From Jeongeupia chitinilytica (GTDB lineage Bacteria; Pseudomonadota; Gammaproteobacteria; Burkholderiales; Chitinibacteraceae), in the NCBI RefSeq assembly GCF_014652315.1, contig NZ_BMYO01000001.1, positions 248,001 through 312,000 of the forward strand: a DNA stretch of 64,000 bases, in the 5' to 3' direction. Of the stretch, positions 32,222-40,093 are shown in pieces. The notes beneath the pieces were generated by a model. That model saw nothing but the letters and a program-made list of their open reading frames with translations. It did not search any database and was not told the origin of the DNA. Position 1 is the first letter of the stretch; each line of letters starts with the position of its first letter. Both the position numbers and the translations under genes were made by a program.

Positions 32222-34999
32222 TCAGAACGGCCAGACTGGCGATGCGGTCGTCATGTCCACCTTGCGCACCGTGCCGTAGTTGTTGGTGCTGGTGTTGGCA
32301 TAAAAGAAGGCCGGTTCCTGGGCAAAACCGTAGCCGGCGACCTGGCTGGCGGCGCCGGCCGAGTACTTGATTCCCCAGAGATCGAAGGTCGGCCGCTGGT
32401 CGCGCTGCGTGATCCAGGACAGCGCGATCAGCATGTTGTCGTTGCCGTCCACGCCCGGGCGGGTGGCGTACCGGCTGTAGCCGAGCCGGTCCTTGTTGCT
32501 GTCCCAGTCGGCCTTGGCCGTCAGGCGTGCATGCAGGTACAGCAGGGTATAGATGTCCCAGGCCTGTGCGGCGTTGCCGGTCCGTTCCTGCCAGTAATGG
32601 GCCCACTGCACGTAGAACGCCATGCGGATGCCGTTTTGCGCCGCATAGCTGGTGTCGCCCCAGATCGCCTGGTAGGCGGCGTCGACCGGACCGGAGCGGG
32701 CTTTGGCGGCCACGAGCAGGTTGAAGGCGTCGCGATACTGCACGCGGCTGGCATTCAGGTCGACGGCCATTTCACGGTACATGCGCCACATCTTGTGCAG
32801 CGGAAAAATGTTGTTCGAGACCTCGCCGCTGCTGGCGCTGCCGTAAATGCTCAACACGCCCAGCTGCAGGTTGTGACCCAGCTCGTGGCTTTCGCCCCAG
32901 CCGCGCGGCGTCAGCCCCCAGGTCTGGTCGTACGGGTTACCGGAACACCCGGCGCCGCACTGCGCATAGACGTCGATATTGATGTGCTGCGTGCCCGGCA
33001 CCCGGTGCATGGTTGTGTCGGCGCAATCCCATCCCTTGCCGCTGCAGAACGCCGTGACGGCGGCCGGCAGCGTCTTGCCGCCACGTGCGAATCCGGCAAA
33101 GCCGTAAGCATCGTCGAAGAACAGGTTGACCATTTCGTCCAGATACTGGTTCATGTTCCCCTTGTAGTCGCTGCCGTTGACGACGTCGCGCAGCTTGTCG
33201 ACGCGCGCGTGCGCCTCCATGCCCGGCATCTTGATTTCGGTCCAGTCGGACTGCGTATTGCCCAGCGCCGTGACAAAGGCAGTGCGATCGCCATTGACCG
33301 TGGTGTCGAGGAAAGGCTGGCGGGCCACGCCACGCAGCCTGAGCTTGACCACCTGGCCCGGCGTTGCGCCGCTGTACTGCAACTGCAGCAGACCGCCGTA
33401 CGGGGTGACGACCGGAACGGTACTGCCGACGGCGAGGTTCATGGCGGGGGCTGCCAGATAGCGGGGACGTGTATAACCGTTGCCGACCTTGGTCGAGCCG
33501 CTCCGTTGGGTATTGATGCGCAATGCGACGGTTGCAGTGCCCGGATCGAGCAGAGTGACCTGCAGGGGCTGCCCCGGTACGGCAAAACGGCCGATGGCGG
33601 TGAAACCGCTGCCATCACTCAAGGTGACGCTGACGGTCTCGTCGCTGCTGGTGACCGGCAGCCCCGCGCTGGTTGCACTCTGGTACGAGCCCAGATCGTT
33701 CTGCCGACCGCCGGCGGTGCGGACATAGGTCACCCACGCGTCGGCCACGACGGCCCGCTGGAACGCGGCCGGATTTTTCTGCTTGTCGAGCGGATAGACG
33801 ATCTGTTTGCGGGTCACGTCCGCCCACAGCGTCAGCAAGCGCAGCAGCGTGGTGTTCGGTGTCGCGAACAGTTGCCGGGCGTTGCCGTTGTAATTGTTCA
33901 GCCGGGCGCGGATCTGCTCGGCCGGATCGATGATCTCGTTGTTGAAGCCCGGCGCATCGCCACAACCGGTGTCGCTGCATTTGCTCCAGTCGTAGTCGGC
34001 ACGCAGCGTATTGCCCGCCAGCCGGCCCAGTAGCGGCAGCATGCCGTTGAACTGTGCTGTAGCCCGGATGTTGTCCGCCTCGTTGCGCCCGGCCGCGACC
34101 TTGTCGTTGGCCCAGTAGTTGCCGCCATAGCCACCCAGGTCCATGCCCATGGCCCCAAGAATCTGCCGGCCGGAGGCACTGTCACCCCATGCGCCGTTGT
34201 GCAGGTAAAGCACCGGCTTTCCCGCCTTCAGCAAGACCCGGACGCGTTCGGACAGGGTTGCGTCGGCCGGCACGTCCGAACTGACGATCACGAGCGAGAC
34301 CCGATCGGCGCAGGCCTGGTCCGTCAGCGCATTGCATCCGGCGTCCCTGGCCGCAACGCCGGCCTTGGCCAGACCGCTGACGGTACCGGCGCCGGTCATG
34401 CCGGCCATGCTGATGTCGAGTGATGCCGGCAGCACGCTGGCGGCATCGCCGACGACCAGCCAGGACAGCAGTCGCCGGAATGCCGGTGCATGGACGAGAT
34501 TGCCGTCCTTGCGAAACAGTTCGACCACATTCGTGCCGTAACCGGCGCTGCGGCCGCCTTCGGCGATGCTGATTCCGGCCAGCGTCTGGCCGCCATCACC
34601 GACGATCAACGGCTGTGCCACTTCGGGCGAGGCCGACAGCACGAACTGGCTTTGTGGCGTCGGCAGGTATTCGCTGCTGACTCCTTTGAAGAGGAGTCCA
34701 AGACGTTCGGCTTGCGTCTGCGACAGCGACAGCGCCCGGTTGTAGGCCAGAACGATCAGCGGCAGCGGATCATTCAGCGCGGCGGGATCGCCACTGGCGA
34801 CAGCAGCGTCGATGGTGCTGACCACGGCCGGTGGCGGTTCCGGAATCGGCGTCGGCACGGACGTGGGAGCCGGGGTGGGCGTCGGATTGCTTGTGCTACC
34901 CGTTCCGCCGTCCGAATCGCCGCTGCTACTTTCGCCGCCGCCGCACGCTGTCAGTAGTGCTGCAGCCAGCACTATCCCCCAAAGTCTGCCCCGCACCAT
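32222..34999 (-). CDS. IMPa-type M60 family zinc metalloprotease lipoprotein
   Basis: A 925-residue secreted protease close in length to Pseudomonas aeruginosa IMPa (about 923), which cleaves proteins beside O-glycosylated Ser/Thr. The lipobox LLTACGGG puts the lipid-modified Cys near residue 19, followed by a Ser/Gly and Pro/Thr linker (to about 60). The M60 zinc site is HELGHN at H705, E706, H709 within GWGESHELGHNLQ. The N-terminal 550 residues hold the family's helical and beta modules, with paired cysteines (around 223/230 and 340/345). GAGGA precedes the ATG. It lies between the island and the T6SS and is transcribed alone. A mucin- or glycoprotein-degrading role is inferred. Confidence 0.88.
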   Translation of the reverse strand: MVRGRLWGIVLAAALLTACGGGESSSGDSDGGTGSTSNPTPTPAPTSVPTPIPEPPPAVVSTIDAAVASGDPAALNDPLPLIVLAYNRALSLSQTQAERLGLLFKGVSSEYLPTPQSQFVLSASPEVAQPLIVGDGGQTLAGISIAEGGRSAGYGTNVVELFRKDGNLVHAPAFRRLLSWLVVGDAASVLPASLDISMAGMTGAGTVSGLAKAGVAARDAGCNALTDQACADRVSLVIVSSDVPADATLSERVRVLLKAGKPVLYLHNGAWGDSASGRQILGAMGMDLGGYGGNYWANDKVAAGRNEADNIRATAQFNGMLPLLGRLAGNTLRADYDWSKCSDTGCGDAPGFNNEIIDPAEQIRARLNNYNGNARQLFATPNTTLLRLLTLWADVTRKQIVYPLDKQKNPAAFQRAVVADAWVTYVRTAGGRQNDLGSYQSATSAGLPVTSSDETVSVTLSDGSGFTAIGRFAVPGQPLQVTLLDPGTATVALRINTQRSGSTKVGNGYTRPRYLAAPAMNLAVGSTVPVVTPYGGLLQLQYSGATPGQVVKLRLRGVARQPFLDTTVNGDRTAFVTALGNTQSDWTEIKMPGMEAHARVDKLRDVVNGSDYKGNMNQYLDEMVNLFFDDAYGFAGFARGGKTLPAAVTAFCSGKGWDCADTTMHRVPGTQHINIDVYAQCGAGCSGNPYDQTWGLTPRGWGESHELGHNLQLGVLSIYGSASSGEVSNNIFPLHKMWRMYREMAVDLNASRVQYRDAFNLLVAAKARSGPVDAAYQAIWGDTSYAAQNGIRMAFYVQWAHYWQERTGNAAQAWDIYTLLYLHARLTAKADWDSNKDRLGYSRYATRPGVDGNDNMLIALSWITQRDQRPTFDLWGIKYSAGAASQVAGYGFAQEPAFFYANTSTNNYGTVRKVDMTTASPVWPF

Positions 35000-35304
35000 T
35001 GTTCAATTCCTCTAGATGATTTGATTATCAAAATCTAATATTCATGCGCGGCGCATGGTATCAGCAGATCCTTACATGACCGTTCGTTCCTGACAGGGCG
35101 CCGGGTACGCTAGGCAAGCGACGGCACAAACCGGTGCGTCCGGCGGGGGCAAGCAGTCCGGGTCGCCGCCGGGTGCGCGGAACGATGTGGTGAGGTGGGG
35201 GGGCGGGGCGGCGGGGCGGTGGAAAGCCCGCACGGTTCGGACCGAGGGAGATAGAATCAAGCCGGAGGAATGTCCGATCGGCCTTCCGTCAGGAGCCAGC
35301 CCCG
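35000..35304. other. Intergenic region between the metalloprotease and PAAR-like genes
   Basis: These 305 bases contain the start region of the divergent metalloprotease (AT-rich, 35010-35060) and of the PAAR-like gene. A Fur-box-like palindrome lies at 35018-35035. A G-rich tract (35189-35222, runs of seven, four and four G) could fold as a G-quadruplex on the plus strand. No additional gene is supported. Confidence 0.5.
35018..35035. promoter_or_regulatory. Fur-box-like palindrome upstream of the metalloprotease
   Basis: GATTTGATTATCAAAATC contains the perfect arms TTTGAT/ATCAAA around one base and, on the minus strand, the Fur core GATAATC. Agreement with the 19-bp Fur consensus is about 12 positions, so iron control of the metalloprotease is possible but weakly supported. 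Confidence 0.3.
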
Positions 35305-35700
35305 ATGTCCATGCCCCATGTCTGTACCGGCGCGACCCTGCAGTGCAGTTTCGGCGTCGCGCCGGCTACATTGAATGTACTGCCGGTCAACCGGGTCCTG
35401 CTCGGCGGCTTGCCGGCGGCGACCCTGATGGACCACATCCCCATTCTCAACATCACGCCGTTCGCGATGTGCCAGAGCATGGCCAACCCGACCGTGGCGG
35501 CGGCAACGGCGGCCAAACTCGGCGTGTTCACGCCGATGCCCTGTGTGCCGGTGACCGCCGCACCGTGGATTCCCGGCGGCGCGACGACGGTGATGGTCGG
35601 GAACATGCCGGCCCTCAATGCGGGCGGGACGCTGATGTGCAACTGGGGCGGCGTCATCAAGGTGGTATCGCCGGGACAGGCGACGGTGATGCTGCCGTAG
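35305..35700 (+). CDS. DUF4280 / PAAR-like spike-tip protein
   Basis: A 131-residue protein of the PAAR-like DUF4280 family. It opens MPHVCTGATLQCSFG, and the MGNMPALNAGGTLMCNWGGVIKV type of ending carries the family's Cys/Gly-rich pattern. Proteins of this kind cap VgrG spikes and recruit toxins in type VI secretion. No C-terminal toxin is fused. It is on the opposite strand to vgrG and its stop lies four bases from the stop of the MORN-repeat gene, so the two converge. It is presumably the tip of the T6SS encoded here, but it has its own promoter region. Confidence 0.85.
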   Translation: MSMPHVCTGATLQCSFGVAPATLNVLPVNRVLLGGLPAATLMDHIPILNITPFAMCQSMANPTVAAATAAKLGVFTPMPCVPVTAAPWIPGGATTVMVGNMPALNAGGTLMCNWGGVIKVVSPGQATVMLP

Positions 35701-35704
35701 CGCC

Positions 35705-36259
35705 TCAGTCGTGTCCCCGCCAGCGTCGCCACCACCATGCCAGGCGGGAAATGGGCTGCTGGTCGGCGTTCAGCGGCCGGCCGTCGGTGTGGAAGGCATC
35801 GGTCGGACCGGCTGGCTTGCCGTCGACAAAGCGGCTGCGTTCGGCCAGTTGGCCGTTGGGATGGAAGCGTTGTTGCAGGCCGTGCAAACGGCCTTTGCGG
35901 TACTGACCGTGCTGGAGCAGACGGCCGTCCGGGTGGTAGGTCTTGGCGTCACCATCCGGCATGCCGCGCCGGTAGGCGGCGGTGTGCAGCAGCTTGCCTT
36001 CCGGATCGAAAAAGCTCGCCGGGCCATGCAGGACGTTGTCGGCATAATGCATGCGTGCCGCCAGCCGTCCGTTGGGGTGCATCAGCTGCATCGGGCCATG
36101 CAGCGCGCCCTGTTCGTAACCGAGTTGCGCCAGTGGTTTGCCGGCGTCCCGAATCTGCAGCGGGCCCTGCAGGGCGCCGGCGGCCAGCATGCCGGTCAGC
36201 CGGATCGCGCCGCGCTCGAGGTCCAGCGGCTGTTCATCATTCACGGTCTGTTCGTCCAT
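35705..36259 (-). CDS. MORN-like repeat protein (YwqK-type)
   Basis: A 184-residue protein made of about six MORN-variant repeats. Each reads roughly G-(x)-LHGP-(x)-HPNG-(x)-A, for example GALHGPMQLMHPNGRLAARMHY, DNVLHGPASFFDPEGKL and GRLHGLQQRFHPNGQL. The family is annotated as toxin-antitoxin YwqK-like, and in T6SS loci such genes often accompany effectors or spike parts. It is the last gene of the vgrG operon: its ATG overlaps the vgrG stop by one base (TGATG), so translation is coupled. It may be an immunity protein, an adaptor for the PAAR-like tip, or neither. No signal peptide is seen. Confidence 0.78.
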   Translation of the reverse strand: MDEQTVNDEQPLDLERGAIRLTGMLAAGALQGPLQIRDAGKPLAQLGYEQGALHGPMQLMHPNGRLAARMHYADNVLHGPASFFDPEGKLLHTAAYRRGMPDGDAKTYHPDGRLLQHGQYRKGRLHGLQQRFHPNGQLAERSRFVDGKPAGPTDAFHTDGRPLNADQQPISRLAWWWRRWRGHD

Positions 36260-38274
36260 CAATTGAGTTTGACGATGCCACCCTTGACGGTGAGCATGCC
36301 GCCGCCGTCGACGGTCTGCTCGGCGGCGGCCTTGTTCATCAGGCTGATGCCGGCGTCGTTGGTCAGCGTCGTGCCGGCCTTGTTGTCGAGCGAGGTGCCG
36401 GCCTGATTGGTCAGTGCGGTGCCGGCCTTGTTGGTCAGCGCCATGCCGGCCTGATTGGTCAGCGCGCCGTCGCTCTTGGCGGTGTAGTCGCCAGTGCTCT
36501 GCAGCGTCAGCGTGCCACCGACCTTGATCGTCAGGTTGCCGTCGACCGTCAGCGTGTAGTCGCCGGTGATCTTGTGCTCGAACTTGCCGCCGGTGGTGTG
36601 GCTCTGGTCGCCGTCGACCTTGAGCGTGCGCTTGCCCTTGACCTCGAGCGATTCGGTCCCGGTCTTGATCGTCGTCGTCCGGTTGCCTTTCTCGATCGTC
36701 GTGCTGTCGTTGCCCTCGCTGACGGTGCGCGTCCGGTCATTCTTCACCGTGGTCTTTTCATCGTGGCCGACGGTGGTCGTGCTGTCGTTGAGGATGTTGG
36801 CGTTGAAGTCCTTCTGTGCCTGCAGGAACACCTCCTCGCCGTCCTTCTTGTCTTCGAAGCGCAGCTCGTTGAAGCCGCCGCCGCCCTTGCTCGAATTGGT
36901 CTTGATGCCGCTCTGCGTCTGGTTGGCCGGCAGCGCGTACGGCAGCGTGTTGTCGCCGTTGTAGACGCAGCCGGTCACCAGCGGCCGGTCCGGATCGCCG
37001 TCGATGAAGGTGATGATGACCTCCTGGCCGATGCGCGGAATGAACTGGGTGCCGAAGCCCTTGCCCGTCCACGCCTGTGCCACGCGCACCCAGCACGAGC
37101 TGTTCTCGTCGTTCTTGCCGTCGCGGTCCCATGGAAACTGCACCTTGATCCGGCCGTACTGGTCGGTCCAGATTTCCTCACCGGCCTTGCCGACGACCAG
37201 TGCCGTCTGCGTATGCATGTAGGGTTTCGGCGTGCGTTGCAGGGGCCGGAACGGCGTTGCCTTGGGAATGGCCTCGAAGCGGTTGGCGTAATGCTGGTGA
37301 TCGCCCTCGTGCGTGACCACGGTGACCAGCCAGTCGATATTGGCGGCGGCGTTGTCGTGATCGGTCAGCGTGAACGTATGCCCCGGCACCAGCCAGCGAC
37401 AGTCGCTTCCACCGACGAAGCGCAGCGCCTGGCTGCGCAGCGCGTCGACGCGCTGCTTGGCCAGCGTATCGCCGGTCGCCTTTTCCGTATAACCGCCCGG
37501 GTGCTCGTACCGGCTCAGCGGGCCGTCCTTGGCCTGCGCCTGCGTATACAACGCGGTGGTCGGCGTCGTGAATTCGTAATCGGTGGTGCGATGGCCGGTG
37601 CTCACCGCCTGCTGCATCAGCTGGCCGCTGCGGATGGCGTGCAGCACGCGTCCGCCCATGTCGTCTGACCGGAACGCGATGCAGGCCGCGTTCGGACAAG
37701 CCGGGAAGGCATCGTTGTTGTCGGCCAGCACCAGCGTGTGCTTGCCGTCAGTGTGGGTGTGGAAGTAGAAAATGCCTTCGCTTTCCAGCAATCGCGACAC
37801 GAAGGCAAAATCGCTCTCGCCGTACTGGACGCAATACTCGCGCGCCGAATAGCTGGCGTTGAGCTTGAGCTGGAAATCGCTGAAGCCGTGTACCGCAAAC
37901 ACGGCCTTGACGATGTCCGGCACGCTCTTGTTCTGGAACACCCGGTTGTTGCTTGCCAGCGTCAGCCACCACAGCCACGGCCGCAGCGTCAGCGCATAGC
38001 GCTCGTAGCCGCCGCTGCCGTCGAGCGGCAGCTGGCCGATCTCTGCGCACATGCCGTCGAGCGGGCGTTTGTCGGCATCGTTGTTCAGGCTCAGCGTGAC
38101 GTGCTTGGCGATCGCGTCGCTCAGTGTCAGTGCGCTGCTGCCGACGCACTGCGCGTTGATCTCGCCAAGCCCGTTCAGTGCCTCGTGGCCGCTGAAGGCG
38201 TTGGCGTACAGTACGTCGAGCGGCGCGGTCGCGGTCAGGCTGAGCGAGGTGTTGGTGTCGATGGGGCGATTCAT
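36259..38274 (-). CDS. vgrG: VgrG type VI secretion spike protein
   Basis: A 671-residue VgrG (TssI). The gp27-like N-terminal domain includes YCVQYGESDFAFVSRLLESEGIFYFH in pieces near 160, and the gp5 OB fold shows YGRIKVQFPWDRDG and the conserved WVRVAQAWTGKGFG near 410-440. The beta-helix follows (RTRTVSEGNDSTTIEKGN and similar). The C-terminus is a run of six 8-residue repeats (604-651) and a short end ...VKLN, with no fused enzymatic domain. The ATG at 38274 was chosen over 38346 because the extra residues are Ser/Arg-rich shadow. It lies 37 bases downstream of the BLF1-like gene and is coupled to the MORN gene. Confidence 0.95.
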   Translation of the reverse strand: MNRPIDTNTSLSLTATAPLDVLYANAFSGHEALNGLGEINAQCVGSSALTLSDAIAKHVTLSLNNDADKRPLDGMCAEIGQLPLDGSGGYERYALTLRPWLWWLTLASNNRVFQNKSVPDIVKAVFAVHGFSDFQLKLNASYSAREYCVQYGESDFAFVSRLLESEGIFYFHTHTDGKHTLVLADNNDAFPACPNAACIAFRSDDMGGRVLHAIRSGQLMQQAVSTGHRTTDYEFTTPTTALYTQAQAKDGPLSRYEHPGGYTEKATGDTLAKQRVDALRSQALRFVGGSDCRWLVPGHTFTLTDHDNAAANIDWLVTVVTHEGDHQHYANRFEAIPKATPFRPLQRTPKPYMHTQTALVVGKAGEEIWTDQYGRIKVQFPWDRDGKNDENSSCWVRVAQAWTGKGFGTQFIPRIGQEVIITFIDGDPDRPLVTGCVYNGDNTLPYALPANQTQSGIKTNSSKGGGGFNELRFEDKKDGEEVFLQAQKDFNANILNDSTTTVGHDEKTTVKNDRTRTVSEGNDSTTIEKGNRTTTIKTGTESLEVKGKRTLKVDGDQSHTTGGKFEHKITGDYTLTVDGNLTIKVGGTLTLQSTGDYTAKSDGALTNQAGMALTNKAGTALTNQAGTSLDNKAGTTLTNDAGISLMNKAAAEQTVDGGGMLTVKGGIVKLN
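36322..36465 (-). repeat. Six tandem 24-bp repeats in the VgrG C-terminus
   Basis: Six units encode the octapeptide (A/S/T)L(T/D/M)N(Q/K/D)AG(T/M/I). They extend the triple-stranded beta-helix of the spike. Copy-number change would lengthen or shorten the needle in steps of eight residues. Confidence 0.85.
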
Positions 38275-38311
38275 GTTCGGGTTTCCGCGGAGCCGGTGTC
38301 CGGCAGGATGG

Positions 38312-38950
38312 CTAGACGATGAGCTTGCTTTCGACGCCCGCGACACCCTGCGCCGGGCCGGGCGGGCGGACCAGCCGGTCCCCCTGCATGCCCGGGCCGA
38401 TGCCGGTCAGACCCTGCAGCCAGAAATGCCAGTGGCCGCCACTGTAACGCAGCAGCACATTGGCACGGATCGATGCGATGCGGTTCGGCAGTGGGTTGGC
38501 CGCGATCGCCAGCCCATAGTCGCTATCGTCGATCGTGGCCAGCCGGTTGCCACGCAGCGCCAGCGTGTATTCCCGCGCTTCGTGCGGGCACTGGATATGG
38601 AACACCCGCATCGTGTTGTGGCCAATGTCGTCGGTGTAGATTTTGCAGCCCGACAGCTCGGGAGTAAAAATGTAGTTGGCCAGTGGCGCGTTGATCGGCA
38701 CGTCGATGTAGCCGCCCTGCGGCAACCAGTAGGCCGTGATCAGCGGATCGATATTGCCGCCGATTGGCGGCGAGTGATACAGCGTCACCGAGGTGTCGTT
38801 GGCGACGTCGCTGCGCAGAAAATCATAGCGCGCGGAGACGCCGAGCGGCGGCGCGTAGTGTTGTGACGACATCATCGCCGAGGTGAATGCATGGGCCTGC
38901 AAAAAGGCCTGGATGTTGTTGGTGAACGCGGTGTTCAATCCAAACGACAT
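38312..38950 (-). CDS. Putative BLF1/CNF1-like glutamine deamidase effector
   Basis: A 212-residue protein without signal peptide or membrane segment. Residues 96-102 read TPELSGC and are followed by H118 in VFHIQCP. This is the LSGC...H arrangement of the Burkholderia lethal factor 1 (211 residues; Cys94, His106) and CNF1 (Cys866, His881) deamidases, in which Cys and His are catalytic. The distance from C102 to H118 (16) resembles CNF1 (15), and length and position resemble BLF1. BLF1 deamidates a glutamine in translation factor eIF4A; the target here is unknown. It sits directly behind vgrG in the T6SS operon, supporting secretion. The similarity was recognised from memory of the motif, not by a search. 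Confidence 0.65.
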   Translation of the reverse strand: MSFGLNTAFTNNIQAFLQAHAFTSAMMSSQHYAPPLGVSARYDFLRSDVANDTSVTLYHSPPIGGNIDPLITAYWLPQGGYIDVPINAPLANYIFTPELSGCKIYTDDIGHNTMRVFHIQCPHEAREYTLALRGNRLATIDDSDYGLAIAANPLPNRIASIRANVLLRYSGGHWHFWLQGLTGIGPGMQGDRLVRPPGPAQGVAGVESKLIV

Positions 38951-38996
38951 GGTATGTCTCTCGCTGAAAGGTGAACGTGAGCGGCCGACGGCCGAA

Positions 38997-39488
38997 TCAC
39001 ATGGTTCTCGCCGGCTGGCCGTGTTCGGTCACCAGGCTGTAATTGGCGTAATGGTCCGGCGTGTAGATGACGAGATCGCGCGCATACTCGAGCATGATGC
39101 GTCCGCCGCCGGTGCCGCTGAATTCGATCAAGGTCGGAATCGCGCCGCCGGCGTGGCCGGTTGCGGCGGCCTCGGCGTAACTCATCCAGCACAGCTTGAC
39201 CTTTTTCCTCGCCAGCGACGCGGCGACATACAGCCCGCCGATATCAGGCCGGGATCGGTACAGCGTACGGACAAAGCCGATATTGCCGAAGCTGATCGTC
39301 ATATTGGCGATGCCGTGCGCGCTGCGAATACCGTCGAAGCCATACGCCGCGGTCGCGCCCGGGTAGGAGAAATCGATCTTGCCGACCTCGGTCGCGATGC
39401 GGGCGTTGGTATTGCGGATCTGGGTGATGACCGACTGTTCCTTGACGGGCAGTGCAGAAAGCAGGGTGTTGGTAGCGACGGCGACCAT
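38997..39488 (-). CDS. Hypothetical protein of the vgrG-clpV cassette (163 aa)
   Basis: A 163-residue protein with a strong ribosome site (AAGGAAG) before the ATG, so it is very likely translated. No known family was recognised. It is rich in short beta-prone stretches (ANMTISFGNIGFVRTLYR, GLYVAASLARKKVKLCW) and a Gly-rich segment (FSGTGGGRIML), suggesting a compact beta-sandwich-like fold. No signal peptide, membrane helix or catalytic motif stands out. It is the third of four genes between clpV and vgrG, 46 bases upstream of the BLF1-like gene. It could be an effector, immunity protein, chaperone or structural accessory. Confidence 0.72.
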   Translation of the reverse strand: MVAVATNTLLSALPVKEQSVITQIRNTNARIATEVGKIDFSYPGATAAYGFDGIRSAHGIANMTISFGNIGFVRTLYRSRPDIGGLYVAASLARKKVKLCWMSYAEAAATGHAGGAIPTLIEFSGTGGGRIMLEYARDLVIYTPDHYANYSLVTEHGQPARTM

Positions 39489-39518
39489 GGGTTCTTCCTT
39501 GGTGGGTGGCGGCAGTGA

Positions 39519-40034
39519 TCAGTGGTACCAATTGCCGCGGTGTACTTCGTGCTTGCACGGCAGGGTGAAATGCAGTTGAAGGCCGGCGTAGTCGTACTCC
39601 AGCGTCATCGCGTTCGGGTCGGTGTTGTGGATCACGCCGACCAGTGTTTGGCGCGACGCGGTCGGTAAATACGACAGGTCGAAAAGGCAGACATTGCCCT
39701 GCTTGGCTTCCTTGGCAAGCTCGCGATCGATCAGGTCGAGCAGGTCCTGGTTCAGCGCGACGTGGCCATGCCGCGCCTCGTAACTGGGATACAAGGTCTT
39801 GATGTCGGCGCGGTAGCGTTGTCCGGCAATCGTGACGCCGACGTCGTAGCTGTGATGAGTCGGCGCGCTGCAGATCAATTTGGCTTCAATCAGCTTGGCA
39901 ACGGCAACGCATTCGCGCTGTTTTGGGGGGGTAGTTGGATTGCCGAGCAGGGCGACGGCCTGGCTCCAGGCAACGGCACCAACTTCGACGCCGGCGACGA
40001 TGGCGCCGTCGAAGGTAATGGTTTTAGCTGGCAT
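39519..40034 (-). CDS. Hypothetical protein of the vgrG-clpV cassette (171 aa)
   Basis: A 171-residue protein with no recognised family. Visible elements are GVTIAGQRYRADIKTLYP in the middle, a charged helix (QDLLDLIDRELAKEAKQGN), and a C-terminal beta stretch LEYDYAGLQLHFTLPCKHEV. Histidines and cysteines are scattered (APTHHSYD, LPCKHEVHRGNWYH) but form no clear metal motif. The ribosome site is weak (CGGAA about 15 bases before ATG). It is second in the four-gene cassette, between the 185- and 163-residue genes, in the same orientation with short gaps (30 and 59 bases). Role unknown. Confidence 0.7.
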   Translation of the reverse strand: MPAKTITFDGAIVAGVEVGAVAWSQAVALLGNPTTPPKQRECVAVAKLIEAKLICSAPTHHSYDVGVTIAGQRYRADIKTLYPSYEARHGHVALNQDLLDLIDRELAKEAKQGNVCLFDLSYLPTASRQTLVGVIHNTDPNAMTLEYDYAGLQLHFTLPCKHEVHRGNWYH

Positions 40035-40093
40035 GGCTGGCGAATTCCGGGATGGTCAAAATGGATGCATCCGGTCGTTGGCGGGACGGGGCA

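Noticed and set aside
35072..35260. A 62-codon minus-strand frame between the metalloprotease and the PAAR-like gene
   Set aside because: No ribosome site, low-complexity Pro/Ala/Cys composition, and it overlaps the G-rich intergenic tract.
38997..39488. A second BLF1/CNF-like deamidase in the cassette
   Set aside because: The segment FSGTGGG lacks the catalytic cysteine and no Cys-His pair at the right spacing is present.
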